A stretch of DNA of 64,000 nucleotides. Source: Himantopus leucocephalus (lineage: Eukaryota; Chordata; Aves; Charadriiformes; Recurvirostridae). Every line of letters starts with the position of its first letter. Position 1 is the first letter of the stretch. Shown piece by piece: positions 1-11,900 of the stretch. The notes beneath the pieces were generated by a model. The model was given only the letters and a program-made list of their open reading frames with translations. It did no database searches and had not been told where the DNA came from. The stretch spans positions 69,433,252-69,497,251 of the forward strand of contig RSEF01000004.1 of assembly GCA_003993805.1 (NCBI GenBank), written 5' to 3'. Made by a program: the position numbers and the translations under genes.

Positions 1-488
1 GGTTTAGGCCAAATCGGCCACTGGGGACGTGGGGGACCCCGGATGGGACCCACATGTCTTACCTCAAACCAGGACACCCTACATGCTACATCCTTTTCCA
101 GCATGAGGATGTTCAGCTGTCATCTTTGTTCTCACATAAATTATGATAAATGTTTTGCACTTAAGACACAACAGTGGACTTTTTTTCTTTAGGGATAAAA
201 TTTCACCCGTGTTGGTGCACAAGTACTACTCCTGAAAGACATTTTATATCCTTCTGTAACTCCAAAGGCATTGTAACTCAGAGGGATGCTGTAATTCAGC
301 ATTGGTTTGTGATAAATTGTGCACTTCTCATACTCCATAAATGCAAATGAGCAGTTTTAAAGAGTGCCAATTGCACTTGGGCTCTGAATTTTGTTTCTTT
401 CTTTATTTTTTTACAAGGCAAAGACACCTAAGTGGATTATCGGGCCCTAAATGCGTCCACGTAACATACACTGTTTCCTTTATTTCAG
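1..488 (+). other. MTMR7: MTMR7 last intron (3' part)
   Basis: This noncoding stretch precedes the MTMR7 terminal exon. It ends in a pyrimidine-rich tract and a TTTCAG acceptor at 483-488. I see no exon, repeat or RNA gene in it. Bases 1-60 are GC-richer than the rest but match nothing I recognise. Confidence 0.6.
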
Positions 489-848
489 AGACTGGCGAAT
501 CTTCAGAAATCCCAACTAAACGATAATAAAGTCGAGACTAAGCAACAAGACCGAAGCAAACAGTTCGGGCTTTCTACTTCCAACAACAGCTTAGCTAACA
601 CTCCCCAGGAGTATAGCAACGATCTGAAATCATTCCCATCCCGGAGCCCTTCACAAGGGGACGAAGAAGATTCAGCCCTGATTTTGACACAGGACAACCT
701 GAAAAGCTCTGATCCTGACCTCTCGGCTAACAGCGATCAGGAGTCTGGGGTGGAGGACTTAAGCTGCAGGTCCCCGAGTGGGGGTGGCTGCTTGCCTAGT
801 GAGGACAGTGGCAAGGATTCAGATGAGGCTGTATTTCTGGCAGTCTGA
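489..848 (+). CDS. MTMR7: Myotubularin-related protein 7, C-terminal coding exon (partial gene)
   Basis: MTMR7 is a myotubularin-family phosphatase that removes the 3-phosphate from phosphoinositides such as PI3P at endosomal membranes; its C-terminal coiled coil pairs with the inactive partner MTMR9. Only the last coding exon is here: acceptor AG at 487-488, then 119 open codons and a TGA at 846-848. The exon starts with RLANLQKSQL, which looks like the end of the coiled coil. The rest is a Ser/Asp/Glu-rich, probably disordered tail ending SGKDSDEAVFLAV. The PH-GRAM and catalytic domains lie off the left edge. The assignment rests on the tail sequence as I remember the family and on the neighbour VPS37A, arranged tail to tail as on human 8p22. 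The phase at the acceptor (taken as 0) cannot be checked without the previous exon. Confidence 0.8.
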   Translation, partial: RLANLQKSQLNDNKVETKQQDRSKQFGLSTSNNSLANTPQEYSNDLKSFPSRSPSQGDEEDSALILTQDNLKSSDPDLSANSDQESGVEDLSCRSPSGGGCLPSEDSGKDSDEAVFLAV

Positions 849-3800
849 AACACCTTCACGACAGCAAGGATCCGGGTGGAGCCGAGTCTCTCACAGTCTG
901 GAATGACATCTTTTCGTCAGATGAGGAATGGGAGCGGTCTGTGGCCTAAAGAAATAACCCAAAGAAAGGGAACCGTGCAATTGTGTAAGCGAGGATCGAA
1001 GCAGAACAAGCCATTATTAGTTTTAAGACATAATGCTAAGGAAAGGTAATACCTGCTATTATATTCAGTTAAGCCAATGTGGTGTTTGTTTTGACTTTAT
1101 CAATGCTGTACATAATTATTCCTTACTTTGTACATTTCCGTAATTATTTATTGTACAAAGTAATAGTTCTCCAAAGATGTGAATTCCAAAGTACTCTCTT
1201 ACACCTAGGGGCAAGGTTGGAGATTCGTTAGTGTTAGCCTTACTGGTGAAGCAGTCAAAACTTATTTTTGTAGAGCTCTTTTGCCTTCAGACATATTGCG
1301 TATATTCTTCACTTTTTCTTTTTTTTCATGGGAGGTCTTAAACTTTGAATTCCAACAATTATGTTGCATCTTCTCCTACTAGAATCCTTTAAGGCAAAGT
1401 AAAACTAACAAAGGGCCGTGCCTGCTTAGGGCCCAAACAGAGCTTTGATCCTGCAAGAAGATCCTTTAGTAAGCAGCTGCTGCTGCTGCCCGTGAGGGCA
1501 TCCCATTTGTACTCAACCCTCCAGCAGTAGTTTCTGTGAGCGAACCTCCAAGGAATAGAACACCGCTTACACAGCCCTCGCGGTAAAGCATCCCTTTATC
1601 ACACAAGGTACCTTAGGCAGTATGCTCTACCCTCCTGATGTTTTGTTCTCAAGTTTGATCGTTTATATCTTACCCTCGTTCCAAACCGCCTACATAAGAT
1701 ATAAAGGTAAAATTTTAAAGGTAATAAACCCCCAAATTCTCCAGCCTATTTTGATTCCTACTTGAATATGTTTTATTTGAGTGGGAGTGAGGTACATCAG
1801 CAGTAGAGAGAATAGGGAGTCCAAAATCACTTGCAAAAATCACTTATGAAAGCATCACTCCACATTCAGAATTAAAGAAAGGTTATGCCCATAAAGGAAC
1901 TGCGATAAAGAATATTTCTTCCAAATTTTATTGTTGAAAATAAACTAACAACAACCAAGGGTTTGTTTTTTTTTTACCCTCACACAAAATTTCACTTTTA
2001 GTGTTTGCCAACCTGAAGAGAGCATGGCAACGCTAATTTAACGAAAAGACTGATTCACCACAACAGAAAGTTTAATCTTGTTGGGTTTAAGAATGTTCAT
2101 CATTCTTAAGAGTAGCAGTATTAGCTCTCATAATCATAGGTACGGAAGTAAAACACTGACAAATGTTTAAAATTTGGGATGTTTTGAAACTGACCAAAAA
2201 GGCTTCCATATCAGGATTTAATTCTACCAAGGTTTTTTTTATTATTTTTTAAATTTATTTAATTAAAGCAAGCAGTTAAAAATACAGTTTGTATGGCTGC
2301 TCTTACCTGCTTGGAGACAATGTGGTACTGAACTCAAGCAAAGCAAAGCGGTAGTAATGTAAGTTTACTTTGATTGCATTTCATACTACTCCTTCAAATA
2401 CAGACTTACAGGCAGAATCAAATTATATAAATATACCTCAATTTAGAAGCTTTAGATTTTATTATTCAGTCTGCTTTTACGGAATGGCTTTTCATTCTGT
2501 TCTATGAACTTATGTTATTAAAAACGAGTAGGTAAACTTCAGTATTATTAATATCCTCTTAAGGGAGCTGCTGTCTTTGAACAAATAATTCAATTCCTAA
2601 CAGCAGGATTTATCTTAATGTTATACTGGAAAGGCCAGATCCTCAATTTGATAAATCACTGTAGCTTAATTGAAATAAATACAGCTATAATTTATACTCT
2701 GTTGAGAATCTAGCCTTCTGTTTTTTAATCTTTATGAATTTTTAATACACAAAAGCCCTGATTTTAATTGCACTTTTAAAAATGTTTCATATTTTGAACA
2801 TAGCCTGTAAAATTTATGGTATTAAAGGAGATTTTGAATGGGTTTTCTCAAACTAAAGAAACATGCTGCAAAGTCAGCAATGAAAGCAAAACACACAAAC
2901 ATTCTGCCTAAAAATGAGTTTGAAAGCGGGCAATATTACTGCACAGCTTTAAAATGCAAAATTGCGTATGATGGTATTGTGTCCTATTAGGCTTGTCCAG
3001 AAATAAATGCGGCACAGCAATATATGCAAATTCAAAGCACTGTCTTCATGTCGCTTATGCAACTCCTTGTAATTAGCTTTACAACTGAAATATTAATGTA
3101 TTAACATTTTATATAAGCCTTTACTTCGCAGCCCTCTGTGATGTGTCTTTCAGTCCTTGGAATTTTGCATTAGCTACTACTGTTTTCATTGCAATGTATG
3201 TATCTGTGGCATTATTAGCCTGCTGAGAAACACTTTCAAATAAACACTGAGGTCATTTAGTGTTACGTTATTTCACACCAGTGAATGGAACAAAGCTTCG
3301 CATTCCCAATTTTTGTAATACAGTTTTCCGTTTACTCAAGAGTCACTGTCACTCAGAGCATGGCAGTTTTTAATCTTCCCTACTTCGATACTTGGATCCA
3401 GTAATTTAAGCTGTGAAGGAATTTACAACTGATAACTGAGAAAACTGAGGCTCTGGTCAACTGAGTTAATTATATCCTTACATTAATTATATATCCTTAC
3501 ATTAAAAGTAAGGCGAGAAAAAGAAAAGCAAAATAACAGGAGGGAGGCAGGGAAAGAAAGGTCCTTGTAAAATTAGCAGTAAAGTGGGGAACCACATTCT
3601 TTGAAGACAGGAGCAAGCCAGAGCACCAGTTCACACAGATGTTTGATGACACAAACTAGTAACAATTAAAACCCAGGAAGAACAAGTAGGTAGACTTTGC
3701 AATGAAGATAAGCATTTCGTCACTGTTGACCAGCTAACTTGATGCTTTTATGTTGATGGTGCCCTGATCTGCAGAGAGTCCTCAAGTTTATCCCGAACAC

Positions 3801-6800
3801 CGTAGCCGAGGCAACGGGCTGCTTCTACGCGCAGGCTGAAGACTGAGCGCAGCTCTTAGGTTGGCTGGTCACCCTCACACTCTGCAGTGCAGAGACACGT
3901 TAACACCACAGTGAGTGAAAAATCCTCCAAGGACAGGTAAGTCCATGACAATTCATTCGGGAAGGGAGGAACACGTGGTGGGTAAGTTAAAAGTAGGTTG
4001 ACTTATCACAGTACTAAGACCAGTGAAAAATCTGCCCAAGATCCAGGGCCAAGCGCACAGCAAACCCCGAAATCAGGGAGGCCAGAAACATTGCCAGAGT
4101 GGGGCGATGAGAATAATAGGTAAAATAAGCATTCAACTTTACTTATATTACTTAAATTTCCAGTACCTAGAGCCAGCAAATCAAATCATGTTAAATCTTA
4201 AAATAAAATTTAGCGGTCTTTTAATACAAATCATTCTGGAAAGAAGCTACTGAGACCTCGTAGGTCCACCAGAATCCTTGTGACTGAATTCAGGCAAGGA
4301 CTCGTTTTTAAGTCTGCTGGTTGCCAAGGTTATTCAGATTAATTTATTCCATTTCCGAAGACTAAAGAACACAGTTCTTCATCTTAAGGTATTCCCTTAG
4401 TATTGCTATATAAGCTTTCTTTGTAGCTTATTACTACATATCAATTTGATCTCTACTGGTATCTGACCAAAACAAGGCATGTACAAAAGCAGTAGCCAGA
4501 GACGCAATATGGGTTTTCAAAGCCCATTTTAGTGAAGGTGGCTCCAAGAATTACTGCTTTTGAAAGGGTTAAACAGGAGAAGCTTAAATGACTAGACACA
4601 AAGATTAAAAGTTTGTCCTTGAGGAGCTTAATGCATCCCTTTCCAACACAATTCTGTATCCACCCAAAAACTTCTGCTATGCCCAACTCTATCCATAAAG
4701 TTCGACAATTACAAGATACATTAAAAATCCCAAAGCCTTTATTTGTAAGTTTAACACATTACAGCATTTACTGCTCGCAATAGTGTACACAATAAGACTG
4801 TGATAACTGACGTAACTCTGTTGCCTAACTAACTGTGTTAACTAACTTAAACTTTAATTCAGTTCTACCGGAAGGTCTCTTAAATCCCTCTTTTAGAAAG
4901 ATGTATCCTAGCCTTTGAAGGGAGTAGTAAGAACCTGGACAGAAACAAGACTACAAGATTTCCAACTTCCACATTTGGTCAAGGTCCCAAGTGGTGAAGC
5001 TGCAGGAGTATGTACACAGCAAACCACAGAACTAGGGTAGATCATTAGATACTGCTTAGAACTGACTTTATTATAGTCTCTTGCTTGTAGTGGAGGTTAG
5101 CATAGCTATATGTATCTGATAATCCCTCTATCAGAAAGGTTAGCGTATCAAATACACTGTGAAATCTAGGAAAACTTTCTTCTATAAGCCCCAGCAGAAT
5201 GTACCATTAATACCAGCTGTATACAAGATTGCCCTGAAATGAAACCTACTTGATTTCAGACTTACATTTTAAAATTTCTCTGGTCTGTAATAGCATCAGT
5301 TACAATTGCCATATGGAGAATTCAGTTCTGGGTTTAAGTAGTCACTTGACTCAAGGACAAACAAGAGGCCTAAACTCAGCTACAGAAACATTTAGCAGTA
5401 AGATCAGATATGAAAATTAGGCAAAACCCAGACTCAATTAGCAGTTACAATACAGAATGTACCCTCATCCCCACCCCAAACTACTGCAACACCAGAGTCA
5501 AGCCACCTCCTTACTCTTGTATTTCTTGCTCATTTATTTCACTTTTCCACTTGGTAGAACACCTCAGCATGAGCATGACACAGCACAAGGCTCTCCAGGA
5601 ACAAGTCACTGTATGTAGCCTATGACTCCAGATTGCTTAAAAGTTCACTTGACACATTTCAGAAGATTTTAGAATATGCATCTAACAGCAGCTGCCATTC
5701 TCTTACATTTCATAGAGAATTGTTTACAGCTGGATTTACAGCTACACATCACAGTTCAGCAAAATAAGGTAAGAAATACGCGTAACAGTGAACTACCAGC
5801 CCAAAGCTGGTAGCCCAAACCCCTAACTTTGGCAGTGTTATCAGTGTTCTGCTAAGTCTTCTGGTGAAAGTATGAAGATCACCTATAAGCAAAAATGTTC
5901 GCATTGGCACAACCAGTGTAGGACTAAAAGAACAACAAAACCAAAAACCAAACCAAAACCCAAACCAGCAGCAGGTTGGCTTGTCCTTTAAAGGCCACAA
6001 ACAGGCTGGCCATTCCTGCATGTGACAGGATACCTGTAGCTAACCCAGTACACCATTGTTGAATACAGAGACTTCTGTGCTTCTTTTCTCAAGGACGGGT
6101 TTGTGACTGCAGAAGGGGCTAAAAAATAGGGGGGGGGGAGGGAAATCAATGGAACAGGAATAGGAACAAGAATATGAGAGAGAAAATAGAAAGGGAGAAA
6201 AGACAAGACCTTAAATTTTCATATCCCTGAACAAGAAACACTGTACTAAGAACCTGCGTTGAACAGTGACATTTTCTTCTAGACTCTCCTCCGCTACCAT
6301 CAGAAAGACTCCATGGAGAAGTCCTGAATTTGTAAATTTGCTCACAAAAGTCACATAAGAGGAAAAGCTTAAGTGTTGAGAACTTCTACTAGTTTGGGAA
6401 GCAAATCCCCCAAAGGTGACCTGGCTGGTTCAGTTCACAGTAGAGTACCATAATACACCACATAACTTTGAACTGGAGGAGGCAGATGAGGACAGAAGTC
6501 CATCATTCCATGCCATTTTAAATGCATAAAGAAGACACTAGTCCAATTCAGGAACAGCACGAGATGTTTGGTCATCTGTTCCTTTCTCTGATTACAAGGA
6601 AGAAACAACAAAAAAAACCCCCAGCCCTGTACAGAATTGTGTGTCTAGTCTTCAAGATTGTTAGTTAGATACTCAGAAAAAGATCCAAAACAACTTGTAC
6701 GCTCAGCACAAAAAATAGATGGAGTTTGCCAAGAAGGTAACACTGATGACTTAAATCCAACTCTTCTCCAGATCTGCAGAAATGACACTACTCAGAGACC

Positions 6801-8589
6801 CAAGTCCAGAACCACTTAGAAACCTACACGATCTCATTTTCAATTAGGGCTTCAATACACAAGCAGTATTATGCACAGTCAGTAGAAATGTATTTTGGAA
6901 GAAGATACCCTAAAATTATTGCTTAACCATGACACTTACAACCTGTTTATTTTTTCAGGCACCTGAGTATTTTCTTCGATTTGGACCATAGTTCTATTTT
7001 CTTGAGACATCTAATCTCAGAATTTGGATGAGCTTCACAAAAAAAAATAAATCCCATCAAATACAGTATATAGTTTACTCACCCTGAAAGGCAGTAGCTT
7101 AAGACAGACAACCACATACTGTCAAGTATGACAGGGCTGAGACTAAAGCCCCATTTGAAGATTCACTAGCCTGTGGAACAGACTTCTTGCACTTATGTGA
7201 TTTTCATAACTCCAGATTTACTCACTTTTCTCCAATTCAGAAGAAATAACTTAGTGCATTTTGCTAGAAGACCATCGACTTTAGGACTGACTGAAGATTA
7301 GAGATACATAAAAGTACTCATTTGGAATGACATCCTTTAGTTTGGGACTTGAGCCTGTGATATTCTGTGACCCTATCTAGGCAGGGGTCAGAGGCAGTGT
7401 CTTGGCTAAGAGATTTATCTCCAGACTGCTTCCTGACAAGAAAGCAGCAGGATTCCTGATACATGACTTAATCAGTGCTTTATCTTATTTATCTCTCAGA
7501 ACTGTACAATTCCTTCTGTTCTTCTGGAACTTGACTGTCTCCATGAAAACCTAATGCACTGACAAGGTTAAGAAAAAGAATGTGTCTGTTAATGGGCTGT
7601 ATTTTTCTCCTATAGAATATTGCACTTGGTCTCATCAGTTATATCCCCATCCTAAAAAAAGTCAGCTCACCAGAGTTTCAGTGACTGAAGGGAAGAATTA
7701 AGTCTCACTTCCAAATTCTGTCACTGGCCTTAACATAGCACACTATGAAACTCCAGCCAAATTAGTTTCTTTGTTCCTTAAAATTAGGAAAAAATAACTG
7801 CACCTTCACAAAGAACTTCAGAAGTAGTTTTGGTAAAGTGCTTTTGAGTTCCTCATGATAAACATATTCACATCGCATAAAACAGAAACTGGGAGGCGAC
7901 CTGATTATTTTTCCTTTAAGTAAAAACAAATATGAAAATGAAATTGTTAGATGAAAATTGTGTTTAATTACAGTGGTAGGTTCCAAGCCACTCCTGAAAT
8001 CAAGTGCATCAGTTCTACTGAGCAACATACCAAATCTACGCAGAGATCATTTTTTGTTCCAACACATCCTTTGCTTAATCCAAAATCTACTTATCCAAAA
8101 CACAATACAGGCTGTACTTAGTTTTGTATTATTACTTAAAAGTAAAAAACTTGTTCTAAAACATTTTGGCTTCAAGAAAAGACAGCTTGTGAATCCACTG
8201 ACAATCTCAAATTATGAACTTCTTCAGTTTCCAACATCCTGTCACCACTTATCTCAAACTCTTCCACAGATCAAGCCAAATCTCTGTTTATAAGTTCAAA
8301 ATACAAAATATATGAATCATGTTTTTATAAAAATGTAAAAAGCTAGTCAAAATTACATGTTTAGGTATTTAATCTCTGAAGAATGGAGTATAGCAGCAGG
8401 AACTTAAATATAATAAGAACTATCAACAATAAATACAAGAAATTAGTGCAAAGATTGCAATAGAAGGATTCTTGAGTACAATGAGAATATAAAGAGACAT
8501 TCTAATTTGTACAAAAACCACCCCAACTCTGTATACAATCTCTTCTATAAATACAGCCATATAAGATGAAATGCTTATTTGCAAATAAT
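849..8589. other. MTMR7 3' UTR and tail-to-tail intergenic DNA
   Basis: AT-rich DNA between the MTMR7 stop and the VPS37A poly(A) site. The first few kilobases are probably MTMR7 3' UTR. Candidate AATAAA signals on + lie at 1723, 1939, 2674, 3002 and 3239; I cannot tell which is used. Small features are a direct repeat of TTAATTATATCCTTACATTA-like text near 3465-3505, an A/C-rich simple stretch near 5935-5970 and a G run at 6128-6140. No other gene or transposon is recognisable, and the short open frames look like chance. Confidence 0.5.
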
Positions 8590-8657
8590 AGTTATTAAAA
8601 AATGTGCTTTATTGGGTTTTTCACTCGTTCTCTTGGCAGGTGTAGTTTGCAGGAAGT
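8590..8657 (-). other. VPS37A: VPS37A terminal noncoding exon with poly(A) signal
   Basis: Downstream of the stop-codon donor there is a good acceptor (pyrimidine tract then TTTACAG) whose exon would start at 8657. About 45 bases later AATAAA lies at 8613-8608. A poly(A) site near 8590 gives a 3' UTR of only about 70 bases. The exact cleavage position is inferred. Confidence 0.7.
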
Positions 8658-8887
8658 CTGTAAAGACAAATTTCCATAATTAGATATTTTAACTCCTGAA
8701 GAAGCTATGTTTTAAATACAACTAACAACAGATGCAGTACATACTTGATTTCCACAGAAAGCATTATTAGAATACTAAGCATTGTAACAAATCCATTTGC
8801 AATTAGCAACCTGTAAGTGTGTGACAATGAGGTAAATTGTTTAAAAAAAAAAAAAAGTTCACCACAAATATTAAAACAGCAGTTTAC

Positions 8888-8968
8888 CTATAGCGGAGCA
8901 TGAAATTGGCTGTGCATTGCTATTGCCTGTTGAAGTTTTTCCTCTTTGGCTCGTCTACAATGGCAGAG
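8888..8968 (-). CDS. VPS37A: VPS37A coding exon 11 with stop codon
   Basis: Acceptor TTTCGTAG is followed by 26 codons (LCHCRRAKEEKLQQAIAMHS, ending QFHAPL) and TAG at 8890-8888. A donor, GTAAAC, begins on the very next base, so the coding sequence ends exactly at the exon border. Confidence 0.93.
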   Translation of the reverse strand, partial: LCHCRRAKEEKLQQAIAMHSQFHAPL

Positions 8969-11900
8969 CTACGAAACAAGATATAGGAAGAGTGAATTCT
9001 GAAAGAAATTTTGTATAATGCATACTACAGTTTCTCTTTAACAATTTAGCTACTTTGCAGGCTCTTTAAAAAAGGAAACCCCTGTGAACCACCTTGCTTC
9101 TAAGCTTCAGGCTGAACAACTGTCTACATTGATAACGTTACTCCATCCACAATTAGTTATAAGATAATTGTTTCCTATGTTATAAAATGCATTTAGTAGG
9201 CATTTTTGAAGAAAGGTACACTACCCAGTAAATTGCTCTTGTCACAGCATGAGCAAGAACAGTGGTTTTTCAACCTCAGTTACTTATTTGGTGATAGCCA
9301 TCAACAGAATAATTAGTTTAAGCAGTTTTATAAATTAAACATTAAGGTTGCTTAATATTACATGTCATTCCATGTCAATTTACTAAATTTAAAATTGTCC
9401 ATGTAGTCTATCTTCCCTATATCTATACAGGATACAGAGGAAAGTGACACAAAAATATCTGCAACAACACATGAGCAGAGAGTCTTATGCGGGAGACCTT
9501 GGCACTCCTGCTTTAAAAATATGTGCCTTCAGAATGCAGATTATATTCTAGACTGAAGCCATTTATGGATATGTTTTTCTTCTGTTGGAGCTTACTAAAG
9601 CACTGTTCTGTATCACAGAACTGCTTAAACTTTAAGTCTTAAAGTTATTCACTATGTGTTGTATATCTCAGATTAGAATGATTTGTATATTACACACCGT
9701 TCTCTTTTCCATGAAACTACTAAGAAAGTCATCTATTTCTGTTTTGCCTTCCAAGAAGTCTTCTGCAATGGTGTCAGATTCCTCTTCAGCTTCATGAGCA
9801 GCTACTTTAAGTCTGGCTTGCAGAGCACTTGGACTGCAACTCTAAGAAAATAAAAACTCCTATATAATATTAAACTGTACATCAAAACCTACATTTTCAA
9901 GAAGAAAGATAAATGACTATATAAATATGCAATATGTGAATAGAGCATTATTATTACATAAAAGCCTAAGTGACCAGATGAAGTTTCATCTCCCAAAACC
10001 AGCATAGCTTGTTAAACTAGGATTCAATGTGAGAAAACCGTTGCTAGTTTAGGTCTTGATTCACAATCCTTCTCACAAACGTATAAAGCTTTTCAACTTC
10101 TACCCTACACTGTAGAAAGCATCCAACTTTGAAATCTGACAGGTTCTCGAGTGCATGATTTCTGAGTAGAACTAGCACTTCAAGTGTCTTCAATAAATAG
10201 GGTCTACTTTTGAAACTCAGTAGTGAACTTGAGAAGTATAAAAAGGTAAAAAAGCCCTTACTGTTCAGCTTTTAAATACCCTTGAAATGACTGTGGAGAG
10301 GAAGACATGAAAGGAAAAAGCATCTCCTCAAGAAGTAGATGGGGTGCTAATCTAAACCAGTATACTCATTCTGTACTGTTCTTATAAACCTCAAACCTTA
10401 CTTTGGTTTATTGTGTATAATTTCATTATTTTTCCTCTAAGTAGTTTGGGCAGTTAATCAGAAAGTGATTCATGTCTTCAGTAGGAGTCTGTACAGAACC
10501 AGAACTCCAAAATCAAGATTTTAGATGCTTAGACTACCCTTCATCTCCATGAAAAATATTTTACTTATGTACTGTAAAACTGTAACATAATCAGAAATTT
10601 CCTGTTAAATTAATCTTGTGTAAAATAAGGAGTTTGCTTTAATAAAAGATGACTAAAATTCACCCACAGTACAACTAAAAAGACTCGTCTGGAACTTGAA
10701 GGAGCAGTAGCAGGAAACATCAGGTAGTGCACAGTGAACATCAGCACATGAAGATACAGCACACGTGGAAAACCATCACAAAAATCCAGCTGCAACTCCC
10801 CAGCTCTCAGCCTCCTAACCATCATTAAACTGAATCAGCAAATCTAACTTAGAAAAAAGAAAGGGTAATATAGAGTGGGGTATTATGTCCTGCTCTTAAG
10901 TGGTTTCTTACAGAAATACAAAGTTTCTCAATGCCAACTACATCCGCCCACTTTAAAGCCAACTTACATCACACAGAAAGGCGGCATCAGGAGTCAGACT
11001 ATTCTGATTTTCAAGAGAGGAAACATTTAATTCATTTAGATCACCTATGAAATCATTTCGTTTGCTGTCACGTAATTTTTTGCTTGTTATTTCATATTTT
11101 GTTACTTTTTTGGCATTTTGAAATTCAGGTACTACACATGCTATTTTGATGGACTATTGTACTCTCAGGTGACAACTCTTGCAAATAATGAAGATTTCAG
11201 TGCAGAACTTGGTTTACAAGAATTTACATCTTCTAATGCATATCCTGGTAAACATACTAAGAAATTATTCTCCTTCCCCAAATTGCTTTCTGAAGTAATG
11301 ACTTCACCTTATTTGCGCTTTAGAATGTGCAAAGTTTGACAGCATATATGACATGTTGCCCAAAGTAAGCAGACCCAGGGAATCACAGAATTTAATTTCT
11401 AAAACAATGGTTTTAATAATTTTCATCTGGTACAGTTTTACAAGCTTGTTACATTAAATGGATACTATTAATTAAACAAGCCTTCTTTAGAAATCATTCT
11501 ATTCTTAAAACTGGTTTGACCCAGGACTGAACAGCTCTAAGGCTCATCACACTCCCTTCTTCCAACTTTGCTTCTATTGTAGCATTAAAAAAAACCCCAA
11601 CCCAAAAAAAACAGTAGTGCAATCACAACACTGTTTTGCTTTCAAACTGTTTGGTACTTCTTTCCATTTTATTTCATACTTGATGTGAATCTATTTCATA
11701 TAAAATTAGAGTTTAACCAGAAGAATATTCTTTATGCATAAAGATACAAATCAAAACTTCAGTTTTATTGAAGTATCCTTAAAGGATAATATAATATAGA
11801 GATTATACCTCACTAAGTTCATGCTGTCTTTGCATCTTTTTTTCAAAGGCCGCTTTCATCTGTGTGAGTTGTTCATACTGGAAGGAAGAAGAAAAAGAAC

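Noticed and set aside
7958..8293. 111-codon open frame between MTMR7 and VPS37A
   Set aside because: Low-complexity, Leu/Lys/Ser-rich translation from AT-rich DNA with no family signature.
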